From NCBI RefSeq assembly GCF_000565015.1, contig NZ_JDFF01000024.1, forward strand, positions 1 to 64,000: a DNA stretch of 64,000 bases, given 5' to 3'. A model generated the notes under the pieces. That model worked only from the letters and a program-made list of their open reading frames with translations. It did no database searches and was not told the DNA's origin. This DNA comes from Porphyromonas catoniae ATCC 51270. GTDB taxonomy: Bacteria > Bacteroidota > Bacteroidia > Bacteroidales > Porphyromonadaceae. Made by a program: the position numbers and the translations under genes. Shown piece after piece: positions 43,787 through 53,870 of the stretch. Each line of letters starts with the position of its first letter. The stretch's first letter is position 1.

Positions 43787-45373
43787 CTAGCTCTCAAACT
43801 CGCTTGTGAAGTGGAAGCGTATCTTGGGGAAGTCCTGTTGTGCCATCGTTAGTACATAGCTAGAGTCAGCTAGATATACATCTCGACCTGCTAGATCCTT
43901 AGCCATGTATTGGGCTTTGCGTCGCTTGAAGTTCTCTAGTTCAGTAGCGTCATCAGACTCAATCCAGCAAGCCTTATAGAGGTTGATGGGCTCCCAACGA
44001 CATGCTGCACTATACTCGTGCAAGAGGCGGTACTGAATGACCTCGAACTGTAGCTGACCTACGGTACCGATGATCTTACGTCCATTGAACTGGTTGACGA
44101 AGAGCTGTGCGACACCCTCTCCCATGAGCTGATCGATACCCTTAGCTAGCTGCTTGGTCTTCATTGGGTCTTCATTCTCGATGTACTTAAACAGTTCAGG
44201 AGAGAAGCTAGGTAGTCCACGGAAATGAAGTTCCTCACCTGCTGTTAAGGTGTCTCCGATACGGAAGTTCCCAGTGTCGGGTAATCCAATGATGTCTCCA
44301 GCAAAGGCTTCTTCTACCGTTTCCTTCTTCTGTGCCATGAAGGCTGTCGGACTACTGAACTTCATTGTCTTCCCTAGACGAATGTGTCGGTAGTTTGCAT
44401 TCCTCTCGAAGCGTCCCGAGCAAATCTTGACAAAGGCGATACAGCTACGATGGTTAGGGTCCATATTAGCATGTATCTTGAAGACAAAGCCTGTGAAGGC
44501 AGGTTCATAGGGTGACACTTCTCGCTCCTCCGCCTGTACAGGTCGCGGAGAAGGAGCCGTCTCAACGAAGCAATTGAGTAGCTCTTGTACCCCAAAGTTG
44601 TTTAGTGCTGATCCGAAGAAAACGGGGGCAAGGTCACCCGCTAGGTATTCATCTCGATTAAAGGTGGGATAAACACCATCTACGAGCTCTAGATCCGTGC
44701 GGAGCTTCTCCGCTTGCTCTGATGTGACGTGCGTCTTTAGCTCTGAGGAATGAATATCTGTGAGCGTTACTGTCTCGGTGACGCGCTGCTTATCTGGGGT
44801 GAAGAGGTTCAATGCACCCTCATGGATGTTGTACACACCACGGAAGCGTTGCCCCATATCAATTGGCCAAGAGAGTGGTCGTACCCGTACCTGTAGCTCA
44901 GCCTCAATTTCATCAAGCAGGTCGAATGGATCTCGTCCCTCTCGGTCCATCTTATTGATGAATACCATTACAGGAGTCTTGCGCATACGGCATACTTCCA
45001 TGAGGCGACGCGTTTGGGCTTCTACACCCTTGGCTCCATCTATGACAATGATGACACTGTCTACAGCTGTGAGGGTGCGAAATGTATCCTCAGCGAAGTC
45101 TTGGTGACCAGGTGTATCTAGGATGTTGATCTTGTGCCCTTGATACTCAAATCCCATTACGGATGTAGCAACAGATATACCACGTTGTTTCTCGATCTCC
45201 ATCCAGTCACTTGTTGCGGTCTTTTTAATCTTGTTGCTCTTGACCGCACCTGCCACGTGAATGGCTCCCCCAAAGAGGAGGAGTTTCTCTGTGAGTGTTG
45301 TCTTCCCTGCGTCTGGGTGGCTAATAATAGCGAACGTTCGTCGCTTGTCTATCTCGTCTTTATATTCGTTCAT
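43787..45373 (-). CDS. prfC: Peptide chain release factor 3
   Basis: 528 residues. G1 [20 protein letters not shown] near 14-33, G2 region with [13 protein letters not shown]3 [14 protein letters not shown] near 87, G4 [10 protein letters not shown] near 141, then domain II/III ([25 protein letters not shown] near 310, read in pieces). A GTPase that removes RF1/RF2 from the ribosome after termination. Nine bases after the DUF4924 gene. Confidence 0.97.
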   Translation of the reverse strand: MNEYKDEIDKRRTFAIISHPDAGKTTLTEKLLLFGGAIHVAGAVKSNKIKKTATSDWMEIEKQRGISVATSVMGFEYQGHKINILDTPGHQDFAEDTFRTLTAVDSVIIVIDGAKGVEAQTRRLMEVCRMRKTPVMVFINKMDREGRDPFDLLDEIEAELQVRVRPLSWPIDMGQRFRGVYNIHEGALNLFTPDKQRVTETVTLTDIHSSELKTHVTSEQAEKLRTDLELVDGVYPTFNRDEYLAGDLAPVFFGSALNNFGVQELLNCFVETAPSPRPVQAEEREVSPYEPAFTGFVFKIHANMDPNHRSCIAFVKICSGRFERNANYRHIRLGKTMKFSSPTAFMAQKKETVEEAFAGDIIGLPDTGNFRIGDTLTAGEELHFRGLPSFSPELFKYIENEDPMKTKQLAKGIDQLMGEGVAQLFVNQFNGRKIIGTVGQLQFEVIQYRLLHEYSAACRWEPINLYKACWIESDDATELENFKRRKAQYMAKDLAGRDVYLADSSYVLTMAQQDFPKIRFHFTSEFES

Positions 45374-45382
45374 CGTGCGCTG

Positions 45383-45928
45383 TTAGTTGGACTTCAGCTC
45401 TTGCTCATGCTCTAGGTTGTACCGATGTGCAAGTATGGCGAGGAAGGCACTGATCTGCTTCATTGATTGCTGGGTCTCGTCACTGATCTCTTTCCCTTGT
45501 AGGGAGAGTGTTATGTAGCCATAGACAGCATTTAGTAGCGTCTCTATGTCTCGCTCGCCTTCCTTTGTCCCTTTCCCCCTCAGCTGAATGAGGGCAGGGA
45601 GTATCTTAAAGTATAGCCCAGAGTAGACATAGTCTTCTGGATTACTGGATAGCCTTTGATGAAGCTCCTCAAGCTCAAGGAGGACAATTCTATTGATATC
45701 AAGATGCCCTCCCTTTTGCTTGCTCTCTGTACGCATCATATCTATGAGCTCCCGGTACCAAGCCCTAATCGATTGAAGCATCTCCTCGTCTCCCTGATAT
45801 CTAGGGAGGATAAGGTTTTCTATCCCTTCTTCTGTGACATTTGCTGCACGAATTAAATCCTCCACCTGCCACATATAGAGCAGGTATTCTATGATATTCT
45901 CTCTGCGTTTCTTCTGAGCAACGATCAT
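45383..45928 (-). CDS. DUF4924-family protein
   Basis: 181 residues, all-helical by appearance. The N-terminus MIVAQKKRRENIIEYLLYMWQVEDLIRA (read in pieces) and the closing SAFLAILAHRYNLEHEQEL are characteristic of DUF4924, a Bacteroidota-specific family without known function. It lies between the NPP-type phosphodiesterase gene (11 bases upstream) and prfC (9 bases downstream), in one transcript. Confidence 0.85.
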   Translation of the reverse strand: MIVAQKKRRENIIEYLLYMWQVEDLIRAANVTEEGIENLILPRYQGDEEMLQSIRAWYRELIDMMRTESKQKGGHLDINRIVLLELEELHQRLSSNPEDYVYSGLYFKILPALIQLRGKGTKEGERDIETLLNAVYGYITLSLQGKEISDETQQSMKQISAFLAILAHRYNLEHEQELKSN

Positions 45929-45939
45929 AGAGTACCTTA

Positions 45940-47193
45940 CTATTTCTTTAAGAGGGAATAGGCCAGTGAGGAGTCTGCATCATGCTTGCCAGGCTGTAGA
46001 CCGAGGATGCGACAAACGAGGGGATATAGTGTGATGTTGGGGATGGGGCTCTTGATGTGACGTCCTGCTTCAAAGTCTGGACCTACAGCCTTGAATACAG
46101 CAAGCATCTCTGGGTGCTTGTTGTCGAACCCGTGACCAGCAGCAAGGAATGAAGCAGGGAGCCCCTCAGGACGGAAAAAGATTTGTGTGCCGAGGTCTGC
46201 TAGTACAACAAGTTCACCTATACGGCTACTGCTACCAAAGTGTAGCCGCGCTGGTACATCTGCCTTCTTGTATACTGTGATGTGAGGGACCTTCTTCAAT
46301 ATCTTGTAGGCTGTCTCCGTATAGCCCTTCTTTGGGTAGAGATGGGTAAAGGGGCCAGTGGCGACATGCTCAAAGCTATCTAGTGGAAGATAATCCGCTA
46401 GGTTCACTGTCTTGCTCTTGTCAAAGGCTGCCATCCCATGGTCTGATACTAGGATGAAGTCTACCTGCTTGTGTATCTCTAGCTGCGCTAAATGATTTCT
46501 GAAGTATCCAACAACAGAATCCATACGCTCGACCATACGGAGAGTTTTTGGTGATTCTGGGGATTCATGGTGTCCTGTATGGTCTGGCTCCTCGATGTAC
46601 CACATGATGAGGTGGGGACGCTCTTCCTTGGGGAGCTGTAGCCAGCTCAGTACAGAGTCTGCTCGATCGGTATAAGGTACTTTGTCATCGAACTTCTTCC
46701 ATCGATCAGGCTGGAAGCCTCCAATCGCAGTCTCACTACCTACCCAAAAGAAGCTTGCGGATTTCATGCCGTGCCTACGCGCTACATTCCAAAGAGGCTC
46801 ACCATTGTAGAATGTAGGGTCGGCTACGGCTTTCCTATCCCCGAGGCGATAGTGGGCACCTCGCTCATCCCAAAACTCATTCCCTACGAGTCCATGGTTA
46901 TTCGGATAGAGTCCGGTGGCCATGGCATAGTGATTAGGGAAGGTGAGGCTTGGATAAGAAGGACGAAAGCATCCAGATAGTCCCTCTGCATCCATCTTGT
47001 CCAGGGTTGGGGTGTTTGCCTTGCTTTGGTAGTCAGCACGGAAGCCATCAAGGGAGAGTATGACTACATATCGGTCATAATTCGGGGAAGTAGTAAGGCT
47101 CGTATGTTTAGGAGCCTTGTGTATGATGCCACATCCAACAACAATCGCCGTTAGAGAGAGCATCTCGATCAGTGCTGATATACTTGACTTCAT
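45940..47193 (-). CDS. NPP-type nucleotide pyrophosphatase/phosphodiesterase (lipoprotein)
   Basis: 417 residues from the ATG at 47193 (a longer frame to 47235 lacks a signal). Signal with lipobox VVGC. Alkaline-phosphatase-fold motifs: VVILSLDGFRADYQ near 45, YPSLTFPNHYAMATGLYPNNHG near 80 with the Thr nucleophile in TFPNHY, EEPDHTGH near 205 and LVSDHGMAAFD near 250, all zinc ligands. It hydrolyses nucleotide or phospholipid phosphodiesters in the periplasm or at the surface. Probably supplies nucleosides or phosphate; substrate not resolvable. Confidence 0.92.
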   Translation of the reverse strand: MKSSISALIEMLSLTAIVVGCGIIHKAPKHTSLTTSPNYDRYVVILSLDGFRADYQSKANTPTLDKMDAEGLSGCFRPSYPSLTFPNHYAMATGLYPNNHGLVGNEFWDERGAHYRLGDRKAVADPTFYNGEPLWNVARRHGMKSASFFWVGSETAIGGFQPDRWKKFDDKVPYTDRADSVLSWLQLPKEERPHLIMWYIEEPDHTGHHESPESPKTLRMVERMDSVVGYFRNHLAQLEIHKQVDFILVSDHGMAAFDKSKTVNLADYLPLDSFEHVATGPFTHLYPKKGYTETAYKILKKVPHITVYKKADVPARLHFGSSSRIGELVVLADLGTQIFFRPEGLPASFLAAGHGFDNKHPEMLAVFKAVGPDFEAGRHIKSPIPNITLYPLVCRILGLQPGKHDADSSLAYSLLKK

Positions 47194-47245
47194 TATGGAG
47201 GCTGTAATTGTCTGAGATGGAAACCAGTGATGCAATTAAACCACA

Positions 47246-47253
47246 CAAAGGTA
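47246..47253 (-). promoter_or_regulatory. -7 box for the NPP-DUF4924-prfC unit
   Basis: The minus strand reads TACCTTTG, a perfect TAnnTTTG, 53 bases upstream of the phosphodiesterase start, preceded by a T-run. Confidence 0.4.
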
Positions 47254-47330
47254 GCAAAAAAAGCCCTGTGGTAACTTGGTTTGCCTTGAAAGACTAGAGA
47301 CCTAGTTTTGCATGTAAGCTATGGAATACA

Positions 47331-47363
47331 AAAGGCGACATACTCGGGGTGAGCACGTCGCCT
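47331..47363 (-). terminator. Terminator of the folD-MFS-GH130 unit
   Basis: AAGGCGAC (47331-47338) pairs with GTCGCCTT (47356-47363), 25 bases past the GH130 stop, with a 17-base loop. Confidence 0.65.
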
Positions 47364-47387
47364 TGATTGGATGATTGGTTGCTGAGG

Positions 47388-48386
47388 TTATATGATGGAG
47401 TTACGCTTGGTAAACTCTATGATCTCATCAATGTACCCGAAGGCAAGTCCAGTCACAGTGTCGGCACAACCATAATACACCGCTAGGCGCCCTGTCTCGG
47501 CATCGTGCAGTGCTGCGCAAGGGAAGGTAACGTTAGGCACATCTCCCATACACTCGTAGGTTTCACGAGGAGAGATGAGATAAGGACCAGAGCGATACTT
47601 CACCTTCCATGGCTCATCTAGGTCTAGGATGGCAGAGCCGAAGGCATATACGAACCCATTGCATGATGCGAGGACACCATGGTAGATGAGGAGCCAGCCC
47701 TCACTTGTCTCGATGGGAATGGGACCAGCCCCAATCTTGGTGCATTGCCAAGCACTATCCTCAAAGGGGGCTGGAGACATGACATGGCGGTGTCTACCCC
47801 AAAACTCTAGGTCAGGTGACTCACTGTAAAATATGTCCCCAAACGGTGTATGCCCATTGTCGCTAGGGCGTGACAGCATGGCGAACTTCCCATGGAATTT
47901 GCGAGGGAAGAGCACCCCATTGCGGTTGAATGGGAGGAATGCATTCTCCAGCTGATGGAATGTCTTGAAGTCGAATGTATAGGCTACTCCGATTGTTGGC
48001 CCATGATACCCATTACACCAAGTAACATAGTATCTATCTTCGATGAAGACTACACGAGGATCATAGCCATAGACCCATTCTCCGATCTCCTTGTCATCAC
48101 ACTCAAAGCGCAGAGGCTCATGGTTGATATTCCAGTGGATAGCATCATCGCTGAAGCCAACATGTAGGCGCATACGCCTATTGGTGTCATCACAGCGGAA
48201 GACCCCTGCATACCCCTCACCGAAGCGGACGACAGCACTATTGAAGATGCTATTTGAGGTAGGTAGTAGGTCACGTGGGATGATGGGGTTCGCGCTGTAG
48301 CGCCACATTACATCTTGGCAGCCACTAGGGCGGTCTTCCCAGGGCATATCGGGTAGGGCTTGTCCTACGATCTTGATCTTGCTCAT
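47388..48386 (-). CDS. GH130-family beta-mannoside phosphorylase
   Basis: 332 residues, cytoplasmic. Family features: [21 protein letters not shown] near 33-53, [24 protein letters not shown] near 108-131 (catalytic Asp region), [22 protein letters not shown] near 160 (phosphate-binding), [10 protein letters not shown] near 228 and a final [16 protein letters not shown] near 305. Enzymes of this size phosphorolyse beta-1,4-mannosyl-glucose or beta-1,4-mannosyl-GlcNAc to mannose 1-phosphate. The transporter gene 34 bases upstream would bring in the disaccharide, and a GH92 mannosidase elsewhere could expose the N-glycan core. Glc versus GlcNAc acceptor is not decided. Confidence 0.9.
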   Translation of the reverse strand: MSKIKIVGQALPDMPWEDRPSGCQDVMWRYSANPIIPRDLLPTSNSIFNSAVVRFGEGYAGVFRCDDTNRRMRLHVGFSDDAIHWNINHEPLRFECDDKEIGEWVYGYDPRVVFIEDRYYVTWCNGYHGPTIGVAYTFDFKTFHQLENAFLPFNRNGVLFPRKFHGKFAMLSRPSDNGHTPFGDIFYSESPDLEFWGRHRHVMSPAPFEDSAWQCTKIGAGPIPIETSEGWLLIYHGVLASCNGFVYAFGSAILDLDEPWKVKYRSGPYLISPRETYECMGDVPNVTFPCAALHDAETGRLAVYYGCADTVTGLAFGYIDEIIEFTKRNSII

Positions 48387-48420
48387 TCAGTTCTTATTAT
48401 TACAGTAAATATCATCTAGA

Positions 48421-49698
48421 TTAGGCAGCGTTCTGCTCCTTGTGTACAAAGGGAAGGCGAGCAGCCATGAGTATAGCTGGTAGGGTAACTACCATGACGA
48501 GGATAAAGAAGCTCTGATAGCCTAGCTTCCCGACGAGCCAACCACTGATCATCCCAGGTATCATGACACTGAGGTTCATCAGACTATTGGCGAAGGCATA
48601 GTGTGCCATCTGGTACGGGCCAGGGGCTATCTGCTGCATCATGAAGAGGGTGATACCTACGAACCCAAAGCCATAGCTGAAGTATTCGAAGATAATCCCC
48701 GTAGCGAGCCATCCAAGCCCCTGAGGCTGGAAGATGGCGAAGAGTAGATACACGGCGAAGGGGATGTTGAAGATGCACACTAGAGAGAAGAGTACTCGCT
48801 TCAGCCCAAAGTGTGCGATGTAATAGCCCGAGAGGATAGAGCCTACGATGAAGGCTACTGTGCCTGCTGTACCATAGATCACGCCATAGGTCTCGTTGGA
48901 GAGGCCTATGCCACCGCTGAGGATGTTGTCCTTGAGGAAGATGGGAGCCACCTTCATGGTCAGCCCTTCGGCTAGGCGATAGAGGAAGATGAAGATGAGG
49001 TATAGCCAAATGTTTCGCTTCCTAAAGAACGAGAAGATCACAGTATATAGCTCTATCACAGCTTGGTCTGTAGACTTCTTGGGTTTAGCCTCCTCTCGTG
49101 GTAGGATGAACAGGTGGTACAGCGAGAGGGAGAGCATGATAGCTGCACAAATCCCCATGATGATGATCCAAGCCGTCTGAAGTCCATGGGTCTTAGCAAG
49201 GACTCCTGCGAGATAGACAAGCCCTCCGTTGGTGAGGATCTTCGCTAGGTTGTAAAAGGCTCCCTGCCAGCCAGCATATTGCCCTTGTTGCTCGTGGCTA
49301 AGCTCCTTCATGTAGATCCCATCACCAGCGATGTCGTGCATGGAGCCACTGATGGCGAGTACACCCATTAGGGCGATGGCATAGACGAAGAAGCTAGGCA
49401 ATGGGAGGATGAAGCAGATGCATCCGAACATGAGCGCAGAGATGCATTCGGTCAGGAATACATATTGCCTCTTCGTCCCAAACAGCTCCATGCACAAGCT
49501 GAAGAGGGGCTTGAGTGACCAAGGGAGGACAAGAAGGGATGTCCAGAATGTTACCTCTTCCTTCCCGATACCGAGGTCTGTAAACATGATGACCGAGACT
49601 AGGGATAGGGCTACGTATGGTAGCCCCATGCCGAAGTAGACACTCGGTACCCAGGCGATTGGGCTTCGCTTCTTAGTTGCTGTGGGGAGATTATGCAT
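48421..49698 (-). CDS. MFS transporter, AmpG/PAT-like, linked to GH130
   Basis: 425 residues, about twelve hydrophobic helices. The segment [38 protein letters not shown] near 115-150 (read in pieces) has the DxAxDG and EQ/GxQ pattern of AmpG-like permeases, which carry muropeptides or oligosaccharides. Paired with a GH130 phosphorylase, as in the Bacteroides mannan/N-glycan catabolic clusters, it likely imports beta-mannosyl disaccharides. It overlaps the end of folD by eight bases, so it is co-translated from the folD transcript. Confidence 0.85.
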   Translation of the reverse strand: MHNLPTATKKRSPIAWVPSVYFGMGLPYVALSLVSVIMFTDLGIGKEEVTFWTSLLVLPWSLKPLFSLCMELFGTKRQYVFLTECISALMFGCICFILPLPSFFVYAIALMGVLAISGSMHDIAGDGIYMKELSHEQQGQYAGWQGAFYNLAKILTNGGLVYLAGVLAKTHGLQTAWIIIMGICAAIMLSLSLYHLFILPREEAKPKKSTDQAVIELYTVIFSFFRKRNIWLYLIFIFLYRLAEGLTMKVAPIFLKDNILSGGIGLSNETYGVIYGTAGTVAFIVGSILSGYYIAHFGLKRVLFSLVCIFNIPFAVYLLFAIFQPQGLGWLATGIIFEYFSYGFGFVGITLFMMQQIAPGPYQMAHYAFANSLMNLSVMIPGMISGWLVGKLGYQSFFILVMVVTLPAILMAARLPFVHKEQNAA

Positions 49699-50584
49699 GA
49701 CGATTCTTGGCCGCCTTCAGGGTATTAAGCATGAGGGATACAATGGTCATTGGGCCGACACCACCTGGGACAGGAGTGATGAAGGAGGCAAGGGGTGCGA
49801 CCTCGTCGAAGGCAACGTCTCCGGAGAGCCTAAAGCCACTCTTGCGAGAGGGGTCGGGTACACGTGTCGTCCCAACGTCTATGATCACTGCCCCTGGACG
49901 TACCATATCTGCCCGTAGGAACTCTGGGACACCCAGTGCTGCGACGATGATATCGGCCTGCAGACATAGCTCCTTGATGTTTGGTGTACGGCTATGACAG
50001 ACAGTGACGGTACAGTCGCCTGGCGTTCCCTTATGGAGCAGGAGTTGAGCCATAGGTTTACCCACGATATTGCTGCGCCCGAGTACGACGCAGTGCTTCC
50101 CTCGGGTCTCTATATCGTACCGCCTGAGGAGTTCAATGATTCCCTGAGGAGTGGCAGATACGAAGCAGGGTAGACCGATGCTCATCTTCCCGACATTGAT
50201 GGGGTGGAAGCCGTCCACGTCTTTACGTGGATCGACAGCCTCGATTACCTTCTCTTCGTTGATGTGCTTAGGTAGGGGGAGCTGGACGATGAAGCCTGTG
50301 ACGGATGGATCTTCATTAAGGCGATGAATCTCGGCGAGCAATCGCTCCTCAGTGACATCGTCCTCGAATCGGATGAGGGAGGAGCGGAAGCCTACCTCTT
50401 GACAGGTCTTAATCTTCGAGGCTACATATGTTTCACTTCCTCCATCATGCCCGACGAGTATCGCTACTAGATGGGGAGGTTCTTCACCACGGCTGACCAT
50501 AGTGGCTACCTCCTGGGCTATTTCCTCTTTGATGCGGGCGGAGGTAGCCTTACCATCGAGGAGGGTGTAGGTTGGGTTTGCCAT
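49691..50584 (-). CDS. folD: Methylenetetrahydrofolate dehydrogenase/cyclohydrolase
   Basis: 297 residues. Motifs: [16 protein letters not shown] near 52-67 (catalytic Lys), [32 protein letters not shown] near 96-127, [17 protein letters not shown] near 167 (NADP site) and [12 protein letters not shown] near 275. It interconverts 5,10-methylene- and 10-formyl-tetrahydrofolate. First gene of the unit that runs into the mannoside transporter and phosphorylase. Confidence 0.97.
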   Translation of the reverse strand: MANPTYTLLDGKATSARIKEEIAQEVATMVSRGEEPPHLVAILVGHDGGSETYVASKIKTCQEVGFRSSLIRFEDDVTEERLLAEIHRLNEDPSVTGFIVQLPLPKHINEEKVIEAVDPRKDVDGFHPINVGKMSIGLPCFVSATPQGIIELLRRYDIETRGKHCVVLGRSNIVGKPMAQLLLHKGTPGDCTVTVCHSRTPNIKELCLQADIIVAALGVPEFLRADMVRPGAVIIDVGTTRVPDPSRKSGFRLSGDVAFDEVAPLASFITPVPGGVGPMTIVSLMLNTLKAAKNRHA

Positions 50585-50623
50585 AATGCTGGATATGTAT
50601 TGTCAAAGTAATCTTAGTGTGTT

Positions 50624-50631
50624 CAAAGGTA
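50624..50631 (-). promoter_or_regulatory. -7 box for folD
   Basis: The minus strand reads TACCTTTG, a perfect TAnnTTTG, 40 bases upstream of the folD start. Confidence 0.42.
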
Positions 50632-50772
50632 ATAAAAACTTGCATGCGGAGGCGAGTCTGAGTATGCTCTCTGCGTCAGATGCAACCATACCTGTCTCCT
50701 CCACGTAGCGAAGGGGCGTTCCTCCCCCTGTATGTCGGGGTGTCTGAGCCTCCTTAATGACGCTTCGTTCCT

Positions 50773-50833
50773 ACCCATGCTAGGGTCAAAAAGAAACCCT
50801 TGCAAGGGTATCAAAGGATATCCTTGCAAGGGT
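50773..50833. repeat. Palindrome array D1 (three units, 23-24 bp pitch)
   Basis: Units start at 50773 (ACCCATGCTAGGGT), 50796 (ACCCTTGCAAGGGT, a perfect palindrome) and 50820 (ATCCTTGCAAGGGT). Steps are 23 and 24. It lies between the folD promoter and the end of the nitroreductase gene. The first unit is the reverse complement of unit four in array C. Confidence 0.85.
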
Positions 50834-50856
50834 TTGCTGGGAGGTGCTACTAGGGT

Positions 50857-51489
50857 CTAGATGAAGGTGGCAAACTCCTCTAATGGGTTACGTACCTTCT
50901 TCATCTTGCCGAGCCAGTCACGCTCTTGGTCTGCATAGCCTAGGTAGAGTAGTGAGACACTGCGTAGTCCCTTCTCACGAAGCCCCAATAGCTCATCCAC
51001 GAGCTTGGGATCAAAGCCTCCGATGGGAGTGCTATCGATCTTGAGTTCGGCAGCCTCTGCTAGGGCTAGACCAAGGGCAATGAAGGACTGGTTCGCAGCG
51101 TGCTGGAACTGCTCCTCCTTCGTCATCTTACCGAAGGTTTCCTTCAGCATGTCGGTGTATCGCTTGAAGCGACCACGTACCAGTCCACGCTCATCTGTAG
51201 TGCGGTCGTAGATAGCGTCGATGCGCTCGGGGGTATACTCATCCCAGGCTGCGAAGACGATTACATGCGAGCATTCGCGCATGCAGTCAGGGTTCAGTGC
51301 TCCAGCGACCATCTTCTCCTTGAGCTCTTGGTCTGCTACGACAATGAGGCGGAACTGCTGTAGCCCTGAGGAAGTGGGTGCTAGTCGGGCAGCCTCTACG
51401 ATCTTTAGGATATCTTCGTGGGCTACCTTGCGGGTAGGGTCGTACGCCTTCGTAGCGTGTCGCCAGGTGAGGTCATCTAGTAATGCCAT
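50857..51489 (-). CDS. Nitroreductase-family oxidoreductase
   Basis: 210 residues from the ATG at 51489; the longer frame to 51543 adds non-homologous residues. FMN-fold pattern: RHATKAYDPTRKVAHEDILKIVEAARLAPTSSGLQQFRLIVV near 8-48 (read in pieces), HAANQSFIALGLALAEAAELKIDSTPIGGFDP near 135-165 and RSVSLLYLGYADQERDWL near 180. Resembles NfsB/YfkO-type NAD(P)H nitro- or quinone reductases. Physiological substrate unknown. Confidence 0.9.
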   Translation of the reverse strand: MALLDDLTWRHATKAYDPTRKVAHEDILKIVEAARLAPTSSGLQQFRLIVVADQELKEKMVAGALNPDCMRECSHVIVFAAWDEYTPERIDAIYDRTTDERGLVRGRFKRYTDMLKETFGKMTKEEQFQHAANQSFIALGLALAEAAELKIDSTPIGGFDPKLVDELLGLREKGLRSVSLLYLGYADQERDWLGKMKKVRNPLEEFATFI

Positions 51490-51716
51490 GTATTCTTTGT
51501 TGTTATGAAGGTGAATAATCGGATGCTTGATACGAAGGTACAACAGAGAGAGCTCTGTAAAGGTTGCTCCTCCTTGGGGGGGCGAGACTCTATATCGCTA
51601 AACTAAAAGGATGCATGGGTGTTACTAACCTACAGCCCTAGAGTGAGATTACTTACCCTTATGGAAGAGGGGTTACTTTCCCCTAGGAGCTTTAGTTTTT
51701 TCCAAATAAGAATGAG

Positions 51717-52424
51717 ATGATGAACTATCCAACATTTGCCACCATAGGGCTACTCAGCCTTTCACTCACCCTCGCCTCATGCTCCGGACGGAAGGGGCAA
51801 AATGCGGTCTCTGCCACCGACTCTGTGGCGACGAACACCATCACGACAGATCAAGTGTTGAGTATCGATACCACCCTCTCCTATATCAGCTGGAGAGGCT
51901 TCAAGCCTGGAGGGGAACACTTCGGGAAGCTCCCTATAAGCTCGGGCGTGGTTAATCTGAAGGAGCGTACTCTATATGCAGGGGCAGTCATAATCCGAAT
52001 GAATGGCATCTCCGTAGAGGATCTCAAGGCTGATGAGGGTGGAGATAAACTCAAGGCACATCTAGAGAGTGAAGACTTCTTCGATGTTGAGAAGTACCCT
52101 GAGGCTCGCTTTGAGCTCACTGGTATCCCTGCCGAAGGGCTTAAGCTCTCCGATGCTCAAGTGCTACATGGTAATCTGACACTCAAGGGCGTGACAAAGA
52201 ACATCGCTATCCCTATCGCCTCCTGCGTGCTTGATATAAATGAGGGGACATATACGTTTACCAGTTCTGTCTTCACCATCAATAGGGCAGACTGGGGTGT
52301 CAAGTATGGCTCGAAGAGCTTCTTCACTGGGCTCGGTGACAAGTTCATAAATGACGATATTGAGTTGAGCTTTGTCCTCGTGACTCGCTCGGTACAGCAG
52401 GAGGACATACTACCTCGCTCCTAA
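51717..52424 (+). CDS. YceI-family lipoprotein
   Basis: 235 residues, signal with lipobox LASC (Cys at about 22). The YceI lipocalin-like barrel follows: DTTLSYISWRGFKPGGEHFGKLPISSGVV near 50-80, VEKYPEARFELTG near 123, GNLTLKGVTKNIAIPI near 150 and RADWGVKYGSKSFFTGLGDKFINDDIEL near 190. The fold binds polyisoprenoids or similar lipids. Stand-alone gene, convergent with mscL. Confidence 0.9.
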   Translation: MMNYPTFATIGLLSLSLTLASCSGRKGQNAVSATDSVATNTITTDQVLSIDTTLSYISWRGFKPGGEHFGKLPISSGVVNLKERTLYAGAVIIRMNGISVEDLKADEGGDKLKAHLESEDFFDVEKYPEARFELTGIPAEGLKLSDAQVLHGNLTLKGVTKNIAIPIASCVLDINEGTYTFTSSVFTINRADWGVKYGSKSFFTGLGDKFINDDIELSFVLVTRSVQQEDILPRS

Positions 52425-52431
52425 TAAAATC

Positions 52432-52561
52432 ACCACCTCGGTGGTAAGAAAATTACCACCTAGGTAGTATTGCTGTTACCCACCTCGGTGGTAATTTTCT
52501 TACCACCGAGGTGGTGATTTTATTACCTACTCGATCCTAATTTTCTTACCAATGAGTAGGT
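52432..52561. repeat. Palindrome array B2 (six units, 23-bp pitch, one 24)
   Basis: Type-B units start at 52432 (ACCACCTCGGTGGT), 52455, 52479, 52502, 52525 (degenerate) and 52548 (degenerate). Steps are 23, 24, 23, 23, 23; the single 24 reflects one extra C. The AAGAAAATT spacer seen in B1 recurs, once as its reverse complement. It begins eight bases after the YceI stop. Confidence 0.9.
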
Positions 52562-52632
52562 TCTTTGGATAGGGTCTTTAGGTCTTGTTCAATACCCTTC
52601 TAATACCATTCTCTCAAGCTCATAGAAAGAAA

Positions 52633-52666
52633 GTAGCCACACCATCGCAAGGGATGATGTGGCTAC
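52633..52666 (-). terminator. Hairpin between convergent YceI and mscL genes
   Basis: GTAGCCACACCATC (52633-52646) pairs with GATGATGTGGCTAC (52653-52666) apart from a two-base internal mismatch. It is 35 bases past the mscL stop and can serve both genes. Confidence 0.7.
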
Positions 52667-52700
52667 ATCTGTAGGGTATGAACCCGAAGGAGAATAGAGC

Positions 52701-53126
52701 TTAGCCTCGACGCTTTAGCTCATCACGGATCTCACGAAGGAGTTCAATATCTTCTGGCGTTGGGGCAGGTGCTGCTGGCTCCTCTTCTTTCTTCTTGCGG
52801 AAGCTGTTCATAGCCTTGATGAGGAGGAAGATACAGAGGGCGATGATGAAGAAGTCTACAGTCGTCTGCACGAAGCTACCCCAGTTCAGCGTGATGGCCT
52901 CCTTGAGGGTTTCCCCCGTTGTTGTGTCAACTTCGGCAGCACGGAGTACGACCTTTGCGTCCTCGAAGCTACTACCTGTGATGAGCCCAATAGGGGGCAT
53001 GATGATATCATTAACTAGGGAGGATACAATCTTACCGAATGCACCACCTATGATGATACCCACGGCCATATCCATGACATTACCCTTGAGGGCAAACTCC
53101 TTAAACTCTTGGATGAACTTTCCCAT
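52701..53126 (-). CDS. mscL: Large-conductance mechanosensitive channel
   Basis: 141 residues. First helix [42 protein letters not shown] (read in pieces) with the pore-lining glycines, a periplasmic loop, second helix [20 protein letters not shown] and the cytoplasmic charged helix [12 protein letters not shown] at the C-terminus. It opens under membrane tension on hypo-osmotic shock. Monocistronic. Confidence 0.97.
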   Translation of the reverse strand: MGKFIQEFKEFALKGNVMDMAVGIIIGGAFGKIVSSLVNDIIMPPIGLITGSSFEDAKVVLRAAEVDTTTGETLKEAITLNWGSFVQTTVDFFIIALCIFLLIKAMNSFRKKKEEEPAAPAPTPEDIELLREIRDELKRRG

Positions 53127-53171
53127 TTCTATTTGTACTTAGGATAAATTAACTATTGGTTGGAACTGGTG

Positions 53172-53179
53172 CAAAGATA
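53172..53179 (-). promoter_or_regulatory. -7 box for mscL
   Basis: The minus strand reads TATCTTTG, a perfect TAnnTTTG, 46 bases upstream of the mscL start. Confidence 0.42.
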
Positions 53180-53224
53180 GTATAAAAGCATCAGTGAGAA
53201 ATAAGTAGGCTTAGACCTATATCC

Positions 53225-53866
53225 TTATCTCTTCTCTATCTCGGCAAGTAGAGCAGAGAGTGTGCCGTCTGACTTGCTCTGGGCAAGGTCTGCATGGGTC
53301 GTACAGAGATGATCCAGCAGGAGGTCAAGCATCGCTCGTTGCTCTGGTTGGAGAGACTGTGATAGGAGCATGGCTGCGGTACGCAGCTGTGGAAAGACTT
53401 TGCCTAGCTCCATGCGTCCAAGAGGAGTGATTGATACGAGTACGCTCCTGCGGTCTCGTTCGTCGGGCATCTCTTCTGCTAGACCCTTCACAACGAGCCG
53501 ACGGATGATCTCGGCTCCACTGGTCTTCTCGATGGCATTGAGGGTGTTGAGGGTGGTCTTGGTTAGTGGCCCACTCATTAGGCTCACTAGGTACGAGTAC
53601 TCTTCCTCGCTCTGGAGTAAATCAGAGGCAAGCAGAGCCCGCTTGATGTAGCTCTTTGAGTAACGTTGGAGTAGGCTTAGCCGGCGTGCTATAGATACCT
53701 CACGAGGCATGGGGCATGAGGATGACTGAGCTAGGTGTCGGTCGTTTAGTAGACTACTTGCGAAGGTAATGAAGCTCTGTAGGCTTAGCTCCTCCTCATG
53801 AGGGAAGGCTTCTTCAAAGAGCTCTAGGTATTCGAGGAGCTCTGTCAATAGTCGTTTGCTTCGCAT
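53225..53866 (-). CDS. MarR-family transcriptional regulator
   Basis: 213 residues. A winged-helix region with GPLTKTTLNTLNAIEKTSGAEIIRRLVVKGLAEEMPDERDRRSVLVSITPLGRMEL (about 118-172, read in pieces) has the DERDRRSVLVSITPLG wing motif of MarR proteins. The N-terminal 110 residues are longer than usual and helical. It likely binds DNA as a dimer; its target could be its own operon (cysS-GT2-lipoprotein-marR), where it is last, but no operator is evident. Confidence 0.82.
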   Translation of the reverse strand: MRSKRLLTELLEYLELFEEAFPHEEELSLQSFITFASSLLNDRHLAQSSSCPMPREVSIARRLSLLQRYSKSYIKRALLASDLLQSEEEYSYLVSLMSGPLTKTTLNTLNAIEKTSGAEIIRRLVVKGLAEEMPDERDRRSVLVSITPLGRMELGKVFPQLRTAAMLLSQSLQPEQRAMLDLLLDHLCTTHADLAQSKSDGTLSALLAEIEKR

Positions 53867-53870
53867 AGGC

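Noticed and set aside
48584-49009. 141-codon minus-strand frame inside the MFS gene
   Set aside because: Out-of-frame shadow of the transporter; His/Arg-rich low-complexity product.
50700-50760. Further units upstream of array D1
   Set aside because: Positions at the expected 23-24 base steps show no ACCC/GGGT palindrome.
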